A DNA stretch of 64,000 nt from Ladona fulva (lineage: Eukaryota > Arthropoda > Insecta > Odonata > Libellulidae): NCBI GenBank assembly GCA_000376725.2, contig KZ308224.1, positions 433,475 to 497,474 of the forward strand. Direction: 5' to 3'. Below are positions 37,075-49,449 of the stretch, one piece after another. The position numbers and the translations under genes were made by a program. Numbering within the stretch: the stretch's first letter is position 1; every line of letters begins with the position of its first letter. A model generated the notes under the pieces. It saw only the letters and a list, made by a program, of their open reading frames with translations, was not told the origin of the DNA and did not search any database.

Positions 37075-37255
37075 AATGGAAGGATATGGAGGATGAGGGA
37101 AGGAGGGGATGAGGAAGAGTTGGTGAGGGGTGAGGAGTAGAGAGAAGGTGGAGAGATGGAGAATGGACGAAATGAGGATCGGCGAAGGGGTGTTTTTGAT
37201 AGGAGTGGTGGGAGAGAATGGAAATGGGTGTCGTAGAAAAGGTAAAAAGAGTGAA
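37075..37255. repeat. Polypurine tract
   Basis: About 180 bp are overwhelmingly G and A on the plus strand. The complementary strand therefore shows three overlapping long open frames rich in Ser, Pro, Leu, and Phe, which reflect composition and not a gene. Confidence 0.7.
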
Positions 37256-37511
37256 GGATAAAAACCTTGAATACATACAATGGGCAAATAAGGGGGAGAA
37301 GAAATATTGCTGAAATGGGATAGTAATGCCAGATTATTTCCACCGAGTGAGTGAAAATTGAAATCTCATTCTATCATTGCATTTAGAATGAGCAATGCTA
37401 TGGATAACGAATTGGCTTAATATCGATTTTAGCAATTTAGCTTGAATACTATTTGAATTGTTTTTTCTAACTTAATCTACTATTCTTATCTACACAGTTA
37501 CCACGGGATAC
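37256..37511. other. Non-coding stretch
   Basis: Nothing recognised; includes the left target-site duplication of the neighbouring element at 37504-37511. Confidence 0.4.
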
Positions 37512-37830
37512 TAGGGATGGAGTACTTATGGCACGAGTGTCCAAAGTGGCACACGAAATAGTTTAGTGGCCCGCGGTACTCCGTCGGCACATTCATTGTT
37601 ATGTATAGTTCATTTAAGAAATAAAGTCCCAGAGTTAATAAATGCGGTTTCTGCTCTTTAAGAGTTATTATAAATTACGCCTTATGCCAATTACAACATC
37701 TTAATCCTACTGTTAACGTTATAGGATAGATTAATAGTATCTTACTGAATGAGTTGGCACCACGTAGACACGCAGGTCCTATACATTTGTCAAATATGAC
37801 ACTCGTGCCACGAAAGGTTCACCATCCCTG
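37512..37830. mobile_element. hAT-like MITE, ~319 bp
   Basis: The left end starts TAGGGATGG and the right end, read inward, starts CAGGGATGG. The terminal inverted repeat continues with matched blocks: GnAC, then GGCACGAGTGTC about 20 nt in at both ends. The flanking octamers cgggatac (37504-37511) and cgcaatac (37831-37838) match at 6 of 8 positions. A CAGGG-type terminus and an 8-bp target-site duplication are hallmarks of the hAT superfamily. No transposase is encoded, so it would depend on a helper element. The interior is AT-rich with no repeat. Confidence 0.75.
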
Positions 37831-40800
37831 CGCAATACCTTTTCGGGATTAATACACTTATTCAATTCGCAACACTTATCGATGATATCTTATCCTCGCA
37901 AACACCATTCGTTTCGGATTAATCAATACACCTTTCGATAAAAGTAAGCTTTATTATTAAGCTGCGTACTCGGAATCCTTCTTTTCATGATCTTACTCAT
38001 CACATTTGAAAAGCCTATTCTCAGTCATATCCTCTATATGGGACCAATTACATTCTTAATATTAACACCCTCCGTCATTCTGATTTCATCCATTCTCCGT
38101 AAGTTCGAACCCATGTACTGGTCGATCGAGAAGTAAAACCCGTTTGCTAATTGATTGCATTCTAACCCGCAATCTTCTTTCGAAAGAGCTTCCTTCTTCT
38201 TCCGAACAACTTTGGTCATTGTTCCGTTTTGCTCTGGACAAATTGACTTATTTGCAGTACTGGTGCTGCTAATAGTACTTACAAAAAAGAATAAAAAATA
38301 AAAGTTAACGCCGCTTATAAAGACCTTACAGTAATAGTAACCTACCTTCTAAGTGATAAAAATGTTTTTCCCATTGACATTTATCCCAAATTCATCTGTG
38401 TACGGAGAAGCCTTGGTTCGGATTTCACTCCTTCAATGATAACTCTTTTTTAACGGTTTTTGGTTCGGTTAAGGTTTGATGCCCTGGTATACAGTCCTCT
38501 AACCAGCATATTCTCTAAAACCTTGATATTTTTACCTAATTTTATATTAGCTGGCAATATTGTTTCTATTTATATATTATACCTTGATTGAAATCGATAA
38601 TGAAGTAAATGATTAAGTGACTTACTTCTCAAAAACATGCATATAATCAAATTACTAATATAAATTAACGTAGTGAATGATTTTTAAACAAAGAGACAGT
38701 ATTCCAAAGGCAAATAGTACTATGAGGATTACCGCACTAATTCTTGGAGGGATACAAAACCAAAGTAAATTTATACAATCTAAGTTTCTCTACGACCATG
38801 TATATTTTTTTAGTTTAGAGGAGTTTCAAATCTCATGTCTACATTTAATCTAAAAAATCAGTTAAAATATCTTTAGCAGTTTCGACATGCACATTTGGGA
38901 GTAAAATTACGTAATATATTCCTGCCAGACCCTACTTTCCCTTTCTGACACCTACTGCTTTCAATAGCGGGTGTGGTAATTCGTGCGGAGGAATGTCTTC
39001 AAGCTTGAATTAATTTCTTGCTCAGATACAATGAATGCGCGAAGACGTTACGTCGTAGAAGGTCATAATAATAGCAATGAAACCTCTAGTACACAATGAA
39101 GTTTTGTTTCCATTATTCCGTTGGTATGATAATACTTTCCGAAATGTATTATAATTACTACAATGATTTACTATTTTTCTGCAATATTTCCTCCTTGTAT
39201 TGGAATTTGTAATAAAAGAGGTGGAGATGCATCGCAACATTTAAAATTTTATCGCATATTTTTGAATGGTGCATATTGCGCGCAATGTAGTTTTAAAGTA
39301 AAAATTTACTCACCATAAGCCTTGATTACATTAATGAGTTCCCTAGTGATTCTCCTAAGAAATTGTTTTTTATTGCATTAATAACAACTTTAACTAAGCT
39401 CAAAGACTATTCCAAATAATCTTGTTTAAAGATAATGTTAGAAAATCAAAAGTTAGATAGAGTGATGCTACTCTAAGNAATAAAGATAATATATTGTTAA
39501 AGAACTGAAGTAAAAAAGGAAGGATATGCTACGCGATTTTGATTCATCATCAAGGATTATCTATTCAGAAATATGTTTGTCGAAGCTTCTCAAACCATTG
39601 CCCCCTTCTATTACCACTTCTCCTTTGTGCATTCTTAACTACTATAACTCTATTCACTAACTTCATCTCACAAATCAACCAATTACACAAGCCTATCAGA
39701 CAAAGCAGTAGGTCATCCTCTGTAATGACTCCATGACAATAATGATTTGAGGAGATAACTGTGCCATTTTTCATCGCTACTTCGATTAAAGAAAGCCAAT
39801 TCGCTTTTAATTATTTGGAGACACTATAAAATATATCAGGTTTTAAAGAAAACTTAACGCGTACGCACAGTCTTTCAGACGAGGAAATAAAATTCACTTA
39901 ATTCACCGGAAAACTTTCGTTCATAGCTCGGGGCATTATCCATGACTTTCTACTAAGCAGTTTTAGGTACACTTTTTAATTGAAGTTCACGGGTTAGGGG
40001 AGATCATCAAGCTTGGATTAAGGTAGCATATTTTGGCCAATGGTTTATTTATTCAGTACAAAGCGGTATTTTCTGATTGTTGCTTTTAGGTCCTAATCTC
40101 AAATTGTGGGCACAATTTGGATATGTTTTAGTATTGAGATTAGTAATTTGGTTATTTTATTTCAAGTTATAGATAGAGGTGCTATATCAAGACGCCTGTA
40201 TATCTCGCAAGTACTAGTGTGATACTAGTTGAACGTTTAAAATCCATTTGATGGTTTTGCTTTCGATGCTTGATGCTTGTAACTGACTATGTAGGTAGGA
40301 TTTATAGGTATACTGGCACAGTGTTTCAGAACTTAGTCCTCGAAGTTGATTGGTATGCCATTATTGATACCAGCTACATTTTTAATATATAAACTTGGCA
40401 TAACCTTTTAGATGAAGGGATTAGGCAACATTGAAAGATGCGGATAGGATATGAGTATTTGAAGAATTCTGAGAAGAATTTTCTGTATGCGAAACTCTCT
40501 TAAATAAACTCGTAGAGACGTGAAATTAAAGCGAGGGAAGTCTTTTTTCCTGGAAAAGGGGGCAAAATCATAAGAGAAAGAATTTTTATTTCTGAGTGGG
40601 GAGAAGACGCTTGGAGGTTAAGGAAGGGTTATAGAGCACTCTACAGTGGAGGATTGCACAAGAGCGGAGGAGGGGAATGAAGGATGCTCAAAGTCGGAGA
40701 CGAAGAGGAGCAAAAGAAAGAGGAAATAAGGGAGAAGCTGAGGAAATGCTTAAATTGAAGAAAGGCAGCGTAGACTGTTGATTACGAATGCGGACTTCAT

Positions 40801-41438
40801 TTCCAGAATATTGCGGTGGTGTAATTTCAGGACAGGCTCGTCAAACCAAGATTACCCACGCACTTTTACGGAAGTCTACGGTTTATAGGCTATTCATGAG
40901 TAAACGTTAAGCTTAAATTCGAAATTATTACGTTTAAAGTGGGAAAGTAAGATTTTTTGGGCTACCATACATACATACATGCATACAATCGTCTTTATAG
41001 GGCGAATTGGGATCAGGGTATATTATATTCTATTTAACCCGTGTTAAAATAATGTAACAATACGAAAATATAACACGATATAAGCTTTTAAACTCAATGT
41101 AACTTAACTCAAACTTGCAATGTAAATAGATTTTTAACAATCCCAGCGGAAATAGAAATAAAAGAGGGAAAGATAGAATGGTTCTGTCAAGGGAAAAATA
41201 CCAACGATTTGGGAAGAGATTTACGAGTACTGGAGGACATATTCATGCTGGGATTCATCTGGGTTTTCATTATTATTTCGAAGAAACACATCGGATTATC
41301 GATTTTTCATTAACCTTTAATTTGAATTCAATCAAATCACCCAACTGATATTGTTCAGAATAAGACGTCGGATTTTCTGGTGATCGAATGCTTTTAATAC
41401 GCTACTTCAAGAATTAAATAGTACTTGTTTCAGGAACT
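37831..41438. other. Non-coding stretch with one N
   Basis: No gene was recognised. A single N lies at 39478. About 40540-40760 is purine-rich. A short (cata)n run lies near 40968-40985. Confidence 0.4.
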
Positions 41439-41448
41439 TTATAGTATA

Positions 41449-42412
41449 CTAGCTGAAGTGCCCGTTGATTCTCAACGGTGAAAATAGATGTCGGATTAAA
41501 TATAATATACCTATTTGTACATAGGAGAAAATAACATCTCGCATCATAGTTTAGTCCAATGGGACGGGTTATCGAAAACAAGAATTTTCTAATCAAATTT
41601 CGAAGCCCAAATCTACAATCAACGATAAGAATGTGAACCTTTCCTGGAATTTCCTTCTTATGAAACTTGTCTCAAGTTAATGTGCAAGTTTGCAAGATTT
41701 TCAACTTCTGGTTCTAATCGTTAAATTAATCGTAAAATATGCCAAGAGTCCAAATTGATAAACAAAAAGTTACTCATTTATTTCCATTAGTTCATTACGG
41801 TACTACGTATGTTTGTTGCCCCTGTGATTCGTCCCTACAATTTGTTCGTGACTGTAATATTAAAATCTCTGAATAATTTCCTCCTCTTCATATCGTCAAT
41901 TGATTTTAAATGGGCCCAAATACACATGAATTCTGAAGGGAAAATGCATGAACTCGGAATCAAAAATCGCATTGGTCGTCAGGGGGACGGGTTGATTACA
42001 ACCTCAAAAGTTTACTAAACATTCGTATATTTTATCTAAATTCTCGCAACTTCGAATCGAAAGCGATAATCCTATGACAATAATAAGAATCTTTATTCAA
42101 TTTCCCTTCTTTTGGTACTTATTTTAATTTTATACGACCATTCCTTCTAATTTTATTTTGCAAAAGAAATAAAGTCTGTACCCGATAAAATCGAACTTTA
42201 GATGCATTTCTTATGGAAATCTATCTGAATGAACTTATTTCAAACCCAGCAAATTTTGCGAATGGAAAGTTGACACTACTTCCTTCCGGCTCACGAAGAA
42301 CATGTACGCAAAATTTGATGCAAATCGGACAAACGGTGTAGACTCCAATCGCGGACAAACAAACACACAAACCCACAGAATTTCAGCTTTATATATATAG
42401 ATATATAAATAG
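41449..42412 (+). mobile_element. Non-autonomous RTE-type retroelement, ~964 bp
   Basis: The element starts ctagctgaagtgcccg and ends with cggacaaacaaacacacaaa, cagctttatatatatagat and a short AT tail. An (a)ctagctg start and a tail of aaacaaacacaca...cagcttta are seen in insect RTE-related non-autonomous retroposons (established knowledge, from memory). The 10-bp direct repeat ttatagtata flanks it exactly at 41439-41448 and 42413-42422. No open frame in it encodes an endonuclease or reverse transcriptase, so it must have used enzymes from another element. The perfect flanking repeat fits a fairly recent insertion or a slowly eroding locus. Confidence 0.7.
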
Positions 42413-42422
42413 TTATAGTATA

Positions 42423-42520
42423 GAATAATTTCTGGTAATCCTAGTGAACATTGTGGTAGTAGTATTGCTAAAATTGTTTCGACAACTCGTCATTTCGAAC
42501 GTAGTGCGAAATGAGGTTAG
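42423..42520. other. Short non-coding spacer
   Basis: Nothing recognised between the retroposon and the next SINE head. Confidence 0.4.
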
Positions 42521-42521
42521 T

Positions 42522-42600
42522 TCTCGAACTCCCATCGGGAATCGAATCCGAGACCGATTTCACCCAAAGCGAATGCGTCGCCCACTTGGTTATCCCTCTT
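42522..42600 (-). repeat. tRNA-derived SINE head (family 2), second copy
   Basis: On the minus strand it reads GATAACCAAGTGGGCGACGC, then ATTCGCTTTGGGTG, then a B box GGATTCGATTCCC (RC of 42537-42549) followed by GATGGGAGTTCGAG. It aligns with 32098-32175 in the same strand. The A-box region is AACCAAGTGGGCGACG-like. The copy is not a functional tRNA gene. Confidence 0.6.
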
Positions 42601-43610
42601 TCCATTGCATGCCATAGAAGTATTATGGTACGCATTAATATCAAACTGAAATCATATTAGGTATTGAATTACAATTGAATTGAAATACAACGTATTGAAT
42701 CCGAGATAGAAATGTGAGCGAAGATACAAGAATAACAAAAATCATAATGTTGCCCGGAGAGAAATAAGTAAATACGGCGGACTGAACATCAGCAACAAAA
42801 ATCAAAGGTAAAAAATACGCTGCGCCAAAGGAATAGGGACGCGTGATGAAATGGAGGCGAACCGTGAAAAAAGGAGCAGGAAGGAAGAAGAATGAGAAGA
42901 GTGTCGAGGGAGGTATGATGAGATTTGAAACGATTGGTTTGAAAGGATACGCCCACTCTTCCATTCATGCAGCCTCTCCTCTCGCTCCCGTCCTCGAGTC
43001 GCTTGATAGAATTGTGATCAAGGACCCAACGGAGCGGCTAAATGAGGTGGCATCACTCAGACTGATTCTTACCTCCTACCCGCGATCACCACCCACTCGA
43101 TCCTAACCCGCGATAAAATCTAACAAAAGAAGTCCGCAGAGGGTGAACGAAAAGGGGGATTCGGTGATAGATGGGGAATGGGGAAAGAGAAGGGATTAAG
43201 GGGAGAGAGTTTCAAGAGGAGAATTAGAGGAGAGGAAGTGTGGAGAATGTGGTGGAAGTATGGGAATGGAAGAGGGGAAGGGAAGAGGGAAAGGGAAGAT
43301 GAAGATAGGGTAACTTACACGAACAGGTTCGGTTGTCCCTTATCATAATGATAAGGGAAAACCGTAGATAGTTTGTCGAATTTACTAAACAAGATTCTTA
43401 TTGGCGGATTATGTGAGGGTCAAATGTCGAGCGTCAAAAACGAGGTGTTTGGAATTTATTGGTTAACCGCTAAATGCGTGCTAAAACTCGATAATGACAG
43501 GGTATGTGGAGGACAGCAGTTATCATCACAACATAGCACGAACCATTGGACCTAATTAGAAATCATTAGGCCGCAAATTAATTCATCAGGACGAACTTTC
43601 GAGGCGTATT
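42601..43610. other. Non-coding stretch with polypurine tract and hairpin
   Basis: About 43141-43312 is a G/A-rich tract like that at 37.1 kb. A 16-bp hairpin with one mismatch lies at 43330-43364 (cggttnTcccttatca arms, loop taa). The open frames at 42641-43106 show no recognised domain. Confidence 0.4.
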
Positions 43611-44402
43611 GCCTACATTACATCTACATGAGTACCCTGCAAGCCGCCTTCCGGCGTGTGGCAGGGGATGTAAACACCAAGAGTAGAATTACTTCTTTAA
43701 TTTATTACTATCGCGTATCGTTCGCGGAACAAAAGAGTCTCTAAAACGACTTGTCCTCGCGTCCATTTCCCTTATTTTACGCTCACTGTCGGATCTGGCA
43801 AAGTAGCAGGGGGGTCGCATAATATCAATTACGTCATCCGAAAATGTATTTCCTCTGAATTTATCTAACAATCGCAGCCTAGCTTCTAATCTCCTTTCTT
43901 TCAAGGATTCCCAACCTGCGTCTGTGAGCATTTGCGTTACACTTGCTTCTCTATCGTAGCACTTTTTAACAAAACGTATCGCCTTACGCTGCACTTTCTC
44001 GAGTTCGCGAGAGTTCGTTTCATCCGCTGGGTCCCATATACTCGCCGCATATTCCAGATGGGGCCTAACTAACGTGAAATAGCATCGCTCTCTAACTTTT
44101 TCATCGCATCTACCTACAATACGCTTTATAAAACCGAGCTTTTTAGTTGCTTTACCGCATATTTTTCGAATGTGTGTGCTCCAGTTTAAGTTATTGGTTA
44201 GGGTGATTCCAAGATATTCTACTGAGTCGACTACATTTAAATTCGTTCCACTAATTTTGTACGGGCGGTTCTGACTCAATTGTTTCCTTTAGAAGAAATT
44301 TACTACAGAGCATTTATCTACATTAAGATCTAATTGCCATTTTTCGCACCACATTTGTATATGAGCTAAGTCGTTTGAGAGTGAAGCACTATCTTCGTCA
44401 CT
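43611..44402 (-). pseudogene. 5'-truncated CR1/L2-like LINE, reverse transcriptase C-terminus
   Basis: The minus-strand frame begins at about 44402 inside a reverse transcriptase and reads 37 codons, including MWCEKWQLDLNVDKC (the W-x-L-x-x-N-x-x-K-C block after the catalytic YADD box), to an in-frame stop at 44289-44291. It then resumes in the same frame for about 196 codons to the stop at 43689. That part shows VEYLGITL, LNWSTHI, VRPHLEYAASIWDP and LEKVQRKAIRFV, the thumb and connection blocks common in CR1-, L2- and Jockey-like LINEs. The short 3' UTR carries CCGGAAGGCGGCTTGCAGGG and ends near 43614 in a short ATGTAG-type repeat. The catalytic part and the endonuclease are missing, so this is a classic 5'-truncated dead insertion. 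Only one stop interrupts about 235 codons, so it is not very old. Confidence 0.8.
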
Positions 44403-47400
44403 TGATATTTACCGAAAGTATTAAAAAATATCAAAATCGTAAGTGTACGAAAGAAATAGATAAAAACATTAGACTTAGTAAAATGTTTTCCATTTTAATA
44501 TGTTTGTCTATTAAAGAATATTTGGAAACAGTATTAATATATTCATTTGTTTTAGGAGGTGACGAAAACACTATACTGAATGCCTGAGAATGCCGTAGGT
44601 TCCCCATCTCTGGACTGGGTAATTAATGAACGTGGAACGTGGACGAAGCCATTGACGATTTGTTGAAATTATAATCGAGGTTAAGAAGAAGGAAATGACA
44701 AACTCTTTCTCATCTTCCCTTGGAGGAAATGTAGAATATTAGTCAGTTAGAAAGTAGCTGATGCAGATGCAGCAAGATAAAATATAAAGAAATTCCCCTG
44801 TGTGGCAAAGAAAAAAAAGCATGAATCAGAAAGAGATGTAAGACTGAAATAATAGAAGGATGCGGAGGATAGTGAAGTAGAAATTTAGAGGAGGAACTGA
44901 TGAGAAAGATGTCTTAATGATAATTTTCACAGAAACAATAGATGGTGCTTATGAAGAGGTATTGAAAAAGTCGAGTATCGTTGGTAAACAAAGATCAAAA
45001 GATTTCCAACTCGGCGCACAAAGGAATTGATTTCTTTTGTCATATTCATCGGTGAATCTCCGCTCGTGACTCGGGGCTTTCGTTGTTAAGAGCACATTTA
45101 GTAGCTGCCTTTATTGGCTCATAGATAGAGATCCATAAGTCTGAAATCCCTATTGACGGAACAGCTATACTTTCGGTATCAAATTCGCTGCCTACGGATT
45201 CCTCTATCCATTAATAGCATCAACAAAAAAGCTTTCGATAAATCTATAGAGCTTCTTATGGTTTCATCGCTGCTCCAAAAGTTTCTTTCTTCAAAATATT
45301 AAATAAATTAAAAATAAAAAAAATATTGCAATTTTTTATATAAATGTGAGCTTTGAAATCACGACACGATTTTCTGGACCGATCAATAACATTTTTGGAA
45401 AGATACCAATACCATTTTCGAAATGAAGGCAAGAACTTAGCTCTATAATAGGTCAGCTTAAGTCAAATGTATGCATTGCGAATACTTGATTGTTATATAT
45501 AGACATGGATCGTGTTGTCGTTATAATGTCAAATTTCAATTAAAATACTGTATTTTACCGATTACAGGTTTCAGGATGATTCGTGGGGTAGTTCTAAAGT
45601 CGATTGAGCATACACATTTTTATGTATTCATCTTTTATATTAGTAATGTAGTATCTAAAGAGACATTAAGATTTTATGTGATGGGAAGAACCGTTGGAGA
45701 ATGAACAAAACAATGGTAATCGAAGAAAAAGAGGACGACGACAATGTAACACAACATGAGAACAATGCAAAACATTGCTGGGAGATAAATACACATTAGT
45801 TGTAAACACAAGGAGGTGCCTCTACGAATTTCCACGCTCTATTTTATAATTAGATTAAAATAGCACAAAGTCAAGGTAAAGTTGTGAAGGAAAAGATGAA
45901 GAAACAAGAAAACGGCGAGCCACGTCATAAGAACGAAATGAATTCGGAATCAAAAACACCCGCAGAGATTCGAACGATAAAGTTACCTCCAAAGAAACGA
46001 GTAAATGAACTATACAGTGCTACGTCATCAAGTGACGTTGAGTTTACGATAAAGCGAAACTTCCGTCCTCTGAGGCAGTGATCTATAGACTTAGGAGACC
46101 CCGTAACCTTTTTTATTATTGGGTGAACCTTGGTTTTTTAACATTAAGGTGAAATATTTGGTGTAAACTGTGATAAATTAAGCTCTCTTTTATCGACTGT
46201 CACCACCTATTTTTGTCCTGCCTAACCTAAAATATGTAGCTGAGTAAATAATACACAGACTATCACATCTGATACCAAATATACTTCTGATTTATGATAG
46301 ATATTAATTTAATAGATATAAATTGACATCCCTCTTCAGAGCAAGTCTTTCTAGTATGCAATACCATACTTCCAGGTAGGAAGAAAAACGTCGGCCAAAC
46401 CAGTATTAGCAGGATAAGGAAGCGATAAGGGGCTCGATATTGTCCCCATTCTTTGAGTCATTTCGAACTATCTGAAACAGTCACTATACATTCGCTAGAA
46501 AGTGAATATTTTGGTTGAAATTTATTGAAGCCACGTGCTCTTATATTTAAATGGACTACTGTTTTTTACCTTAGGTGTAAATATCTCGTACTCATTATTT
46601 TCTTAAAAATACCATTCTCAATGAAAAATAGCAGTAAGTATGAAGTGCTATGTTCCTAAAAGGAAAGGCAAGACATAAAAGGGCGTTACAGTTTCCTCTC
46701 TTTTTATGATAATCGTTTGGACTGAAAAAGGTGGTATAGGTAAAGATTATGGCTACAGAAACAAAGTGGATTCTAGAAGATTAAGCGAAGAGCCCAGACA
46801 TCCAAGTAGTTGCTCCCATAATAGAGGTTTTAAAACTTTCTCTCCCCTCTTCCTCTAAAGAATCGATTGCGTAATCTGTACCACATCTTGTTCGTTCCCC
46901 GTTTCGGCAACGTAATCACATCGTTAAATAGCCTTCGCAGTTCCTCAGCCATCACGAGTTTTAAAGCTACATTATCCGACGTACTTATAAATGAGTTCTG
47001 ATGTGAACAGAAAATTTACCCAAGTTTTACGTTGGTGTTTTATGACGGAAGCTGTCTACGGTTTGTAAGATATATCACAAGTCTCACCAATCCTCCATTA
47101 TTGGTAGCGATTTTAATATCAGATTTCAACACAGGTTCATATTTTATCGTCTTCTAATACCTTCGTTAACAGACCACTATTGAGTATAAGTTTGGTTCAC
47201 TCCAAAGCCAGGAACTGAAGCGTGAGAAACTTTAAACAGCTTCTAAAAGGATGCCATTGTATCAAAATATGTCTAGAATAAGCATTAATTTAAATATTTG
47301 AGAAAGTACCAACACCGACAGACTATAACTACCATGGTTAACTAGTGTGCATACTAATAGCCTTATTTTTTACAAATCAAATTCCCCCTAAAAGTTAAAT

Positions 47401-49446
47401 ACTGCATTAACATTCCGTCTCGCTTTATAGTGTTGGTAATGAAAAGCTGGCGTAAGGGAACTAGTTTTATTGATTTAGAAAGAATTGCTTCAATGTTGTC
47501 GTGCTCTTTTGGAGATGTGGATATCTTATCATCAAACATGACTGCACATAGACCTAACCTCCAAAATATTCACATATTCCTAGTTTGCTAAAGGAACGAA
47601 ATACAATGAAAGTGAGGGCTATGAGTATGGAGCAATGACAGCTGTTCAAAACAAAGGACGGTAATTCATTGTATAAATGAATTTCGTAACCATTCCATCG
47701 CATAGAAAGAAATCAAAGATCATGCACAACAGACCTAAAGTAAGTATTCCATCGAGTGCTCAAAATAATGATACGCAATTTCCTTGGACTTTGTGCCTCC
47801 GGAAATTCTTTTCTTTCTCCAGGATTGAAAATTTGAAGAAGATAACGATTATTTGAATTTCTTTAACCTATATTAGGGGAATGTACGTTGAGATAAATTT
47901 ACCTTATACCAAAGATTCCGCAAGAAACTACGTGATTGAGGGAGAAAAATGTTTGATCTATTAGAATTAACAGACTATAAGGTTAAAGAAAGCACGGAAA
48001 TATAACACTCATTCAGGATGGAAGTGAAAAACTCGTTTCAAGGGAAGAATTTCCTTTTTCATTGTCCTTGGCCTTGGTTACTGGATTTCGCAAAGGTAAA
48101 ATCCACATGCTATGCAAAAAATTTGCAAGTCAAACAGCTGAAGATAATTTCTCCCCATGGTATAATTCGTGGTAAATACTTTTCAGAGAATTTCTATTCT
48201 CAGCGAGGGTTTTAAAGCAGCCTCCCTTCCTCAACTGAAGACTTATTATCTCCATAACTACATGTGGACCAAAATTTTATCATCCACACTCTGCTTCCAC
48301 CGAGTAATAATTGCCTGTCTTTATCTTACCCTCTTTATAAAATCGTCACTAAAACGTCTGAACCTCCTACTTACCGAAGATACACCAAGTATGACGTGAA
48401 ATAAATATTTAACTGGACGTTTTCTGCTTTTCTGTGTGACCAACATGGATTTCTCCGTGGTAAACCCCGAAAAATAACGTATAAGAACTACACCTTGCGT
48501 CCTCGTAAATGCGGGAAGGACTCTTAAAAAATAATGAAGGGAAAAACCCGTATTAATCAGCGGAGTCCAACGTTGGTATCCATGACAAGAGCGGGAGCCT
48601 CATCCAACCGCTACTATGAAATTTCTTCCTCTTCTATCTCCCTAATTATGCCCATAATTATTTCCCTTCCTTATCCCTTAGAAGAAGCCCATCATTACGT
48701 CATTATCATACGGGGGGCGAGCGAAAGACCGCGGGGGCAAATTAGAACCGAGAAGGGCGATATCGTTCGCCTCTTGAAGTTTCTTTGGCGAAGTTGTGAA
48801 TTAAAAATAAAGGAGGTGATAAAAGGAGACGGGTGAAAAATAGGATTCGAGGAAAGGGTCGGAAGATTTTTTTTCGTTGAGGGTTTAGGTGGGGGAAAGG
48901 TTGATGAAGGGAAAAGGAAGGAAAAAAGCTGTGGTGAGATATCTTCGCTAATTGTCTCAGCTCCGTTTCTGTATGACCCTAAGCTCTTCCCAGCCCTTAC
49001 CCGTCTGGCGTCGAGTGCCTCTCTCGGATAATGCAACGGTAACTTTCTGAGGTGGCGCGGTGATGAATTTTGAGAACTTTTGGTTTTTCATTTCACACGA
49101 AAGGGCGATTGCAAAGGAAATTCGCATTATTCACATTGTTTCCCAATTTTCATTTTTTTCAGAATAGACAATGCGAATCGAAACGACACGAGGACTAAAA
49201 ACAAAACAAAAAACGAATGGTACTTCGTTATCAATTGTTAGAGATTTAATTCTGTAACACAAACCCGGAACATCGACCAAAACAGAACCGAAACTGAAAA
49301 TAGACGTAATTTTTGCCGAAGTTAAGTGAAGCGAAGACCGAAGCCGAACAGAAAATTAAAATCCTTGAGGTCCGAAAGGTTTGTGACCACTGCTTCAGGA
49401 AATGCTTTAAATTGAAGAGAGAGCAGAAATATTTTTTTACTCGAGT
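44403..49446. other. Non-coding stretch
   Basis: About 5 kb without a recognisable gene or repeat. The 65-codon frame at 45884-46081 is lysine-rich and unrecognised. Opposing open frames at 48534-49036 lie in GC-richer sequence but show no domain. Confidence 0.4.
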
Positions 49447-49449
49447 GGT

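Noticed and set aside
36858..37343. 161-codon and overlapping 134- and 75-codon minus-strand frames
   Set aside because: They run through a polypurine tract, all three frames are open there, and the peptides are Ser/Pro/Leu/Phe low complexity. Composition effect.
42641..43106. 107-codon minus and 87-codon plus frames
   Set aside because: Mutual shadows in non-coding DNA next to a polypurine tract; no recognised domain.
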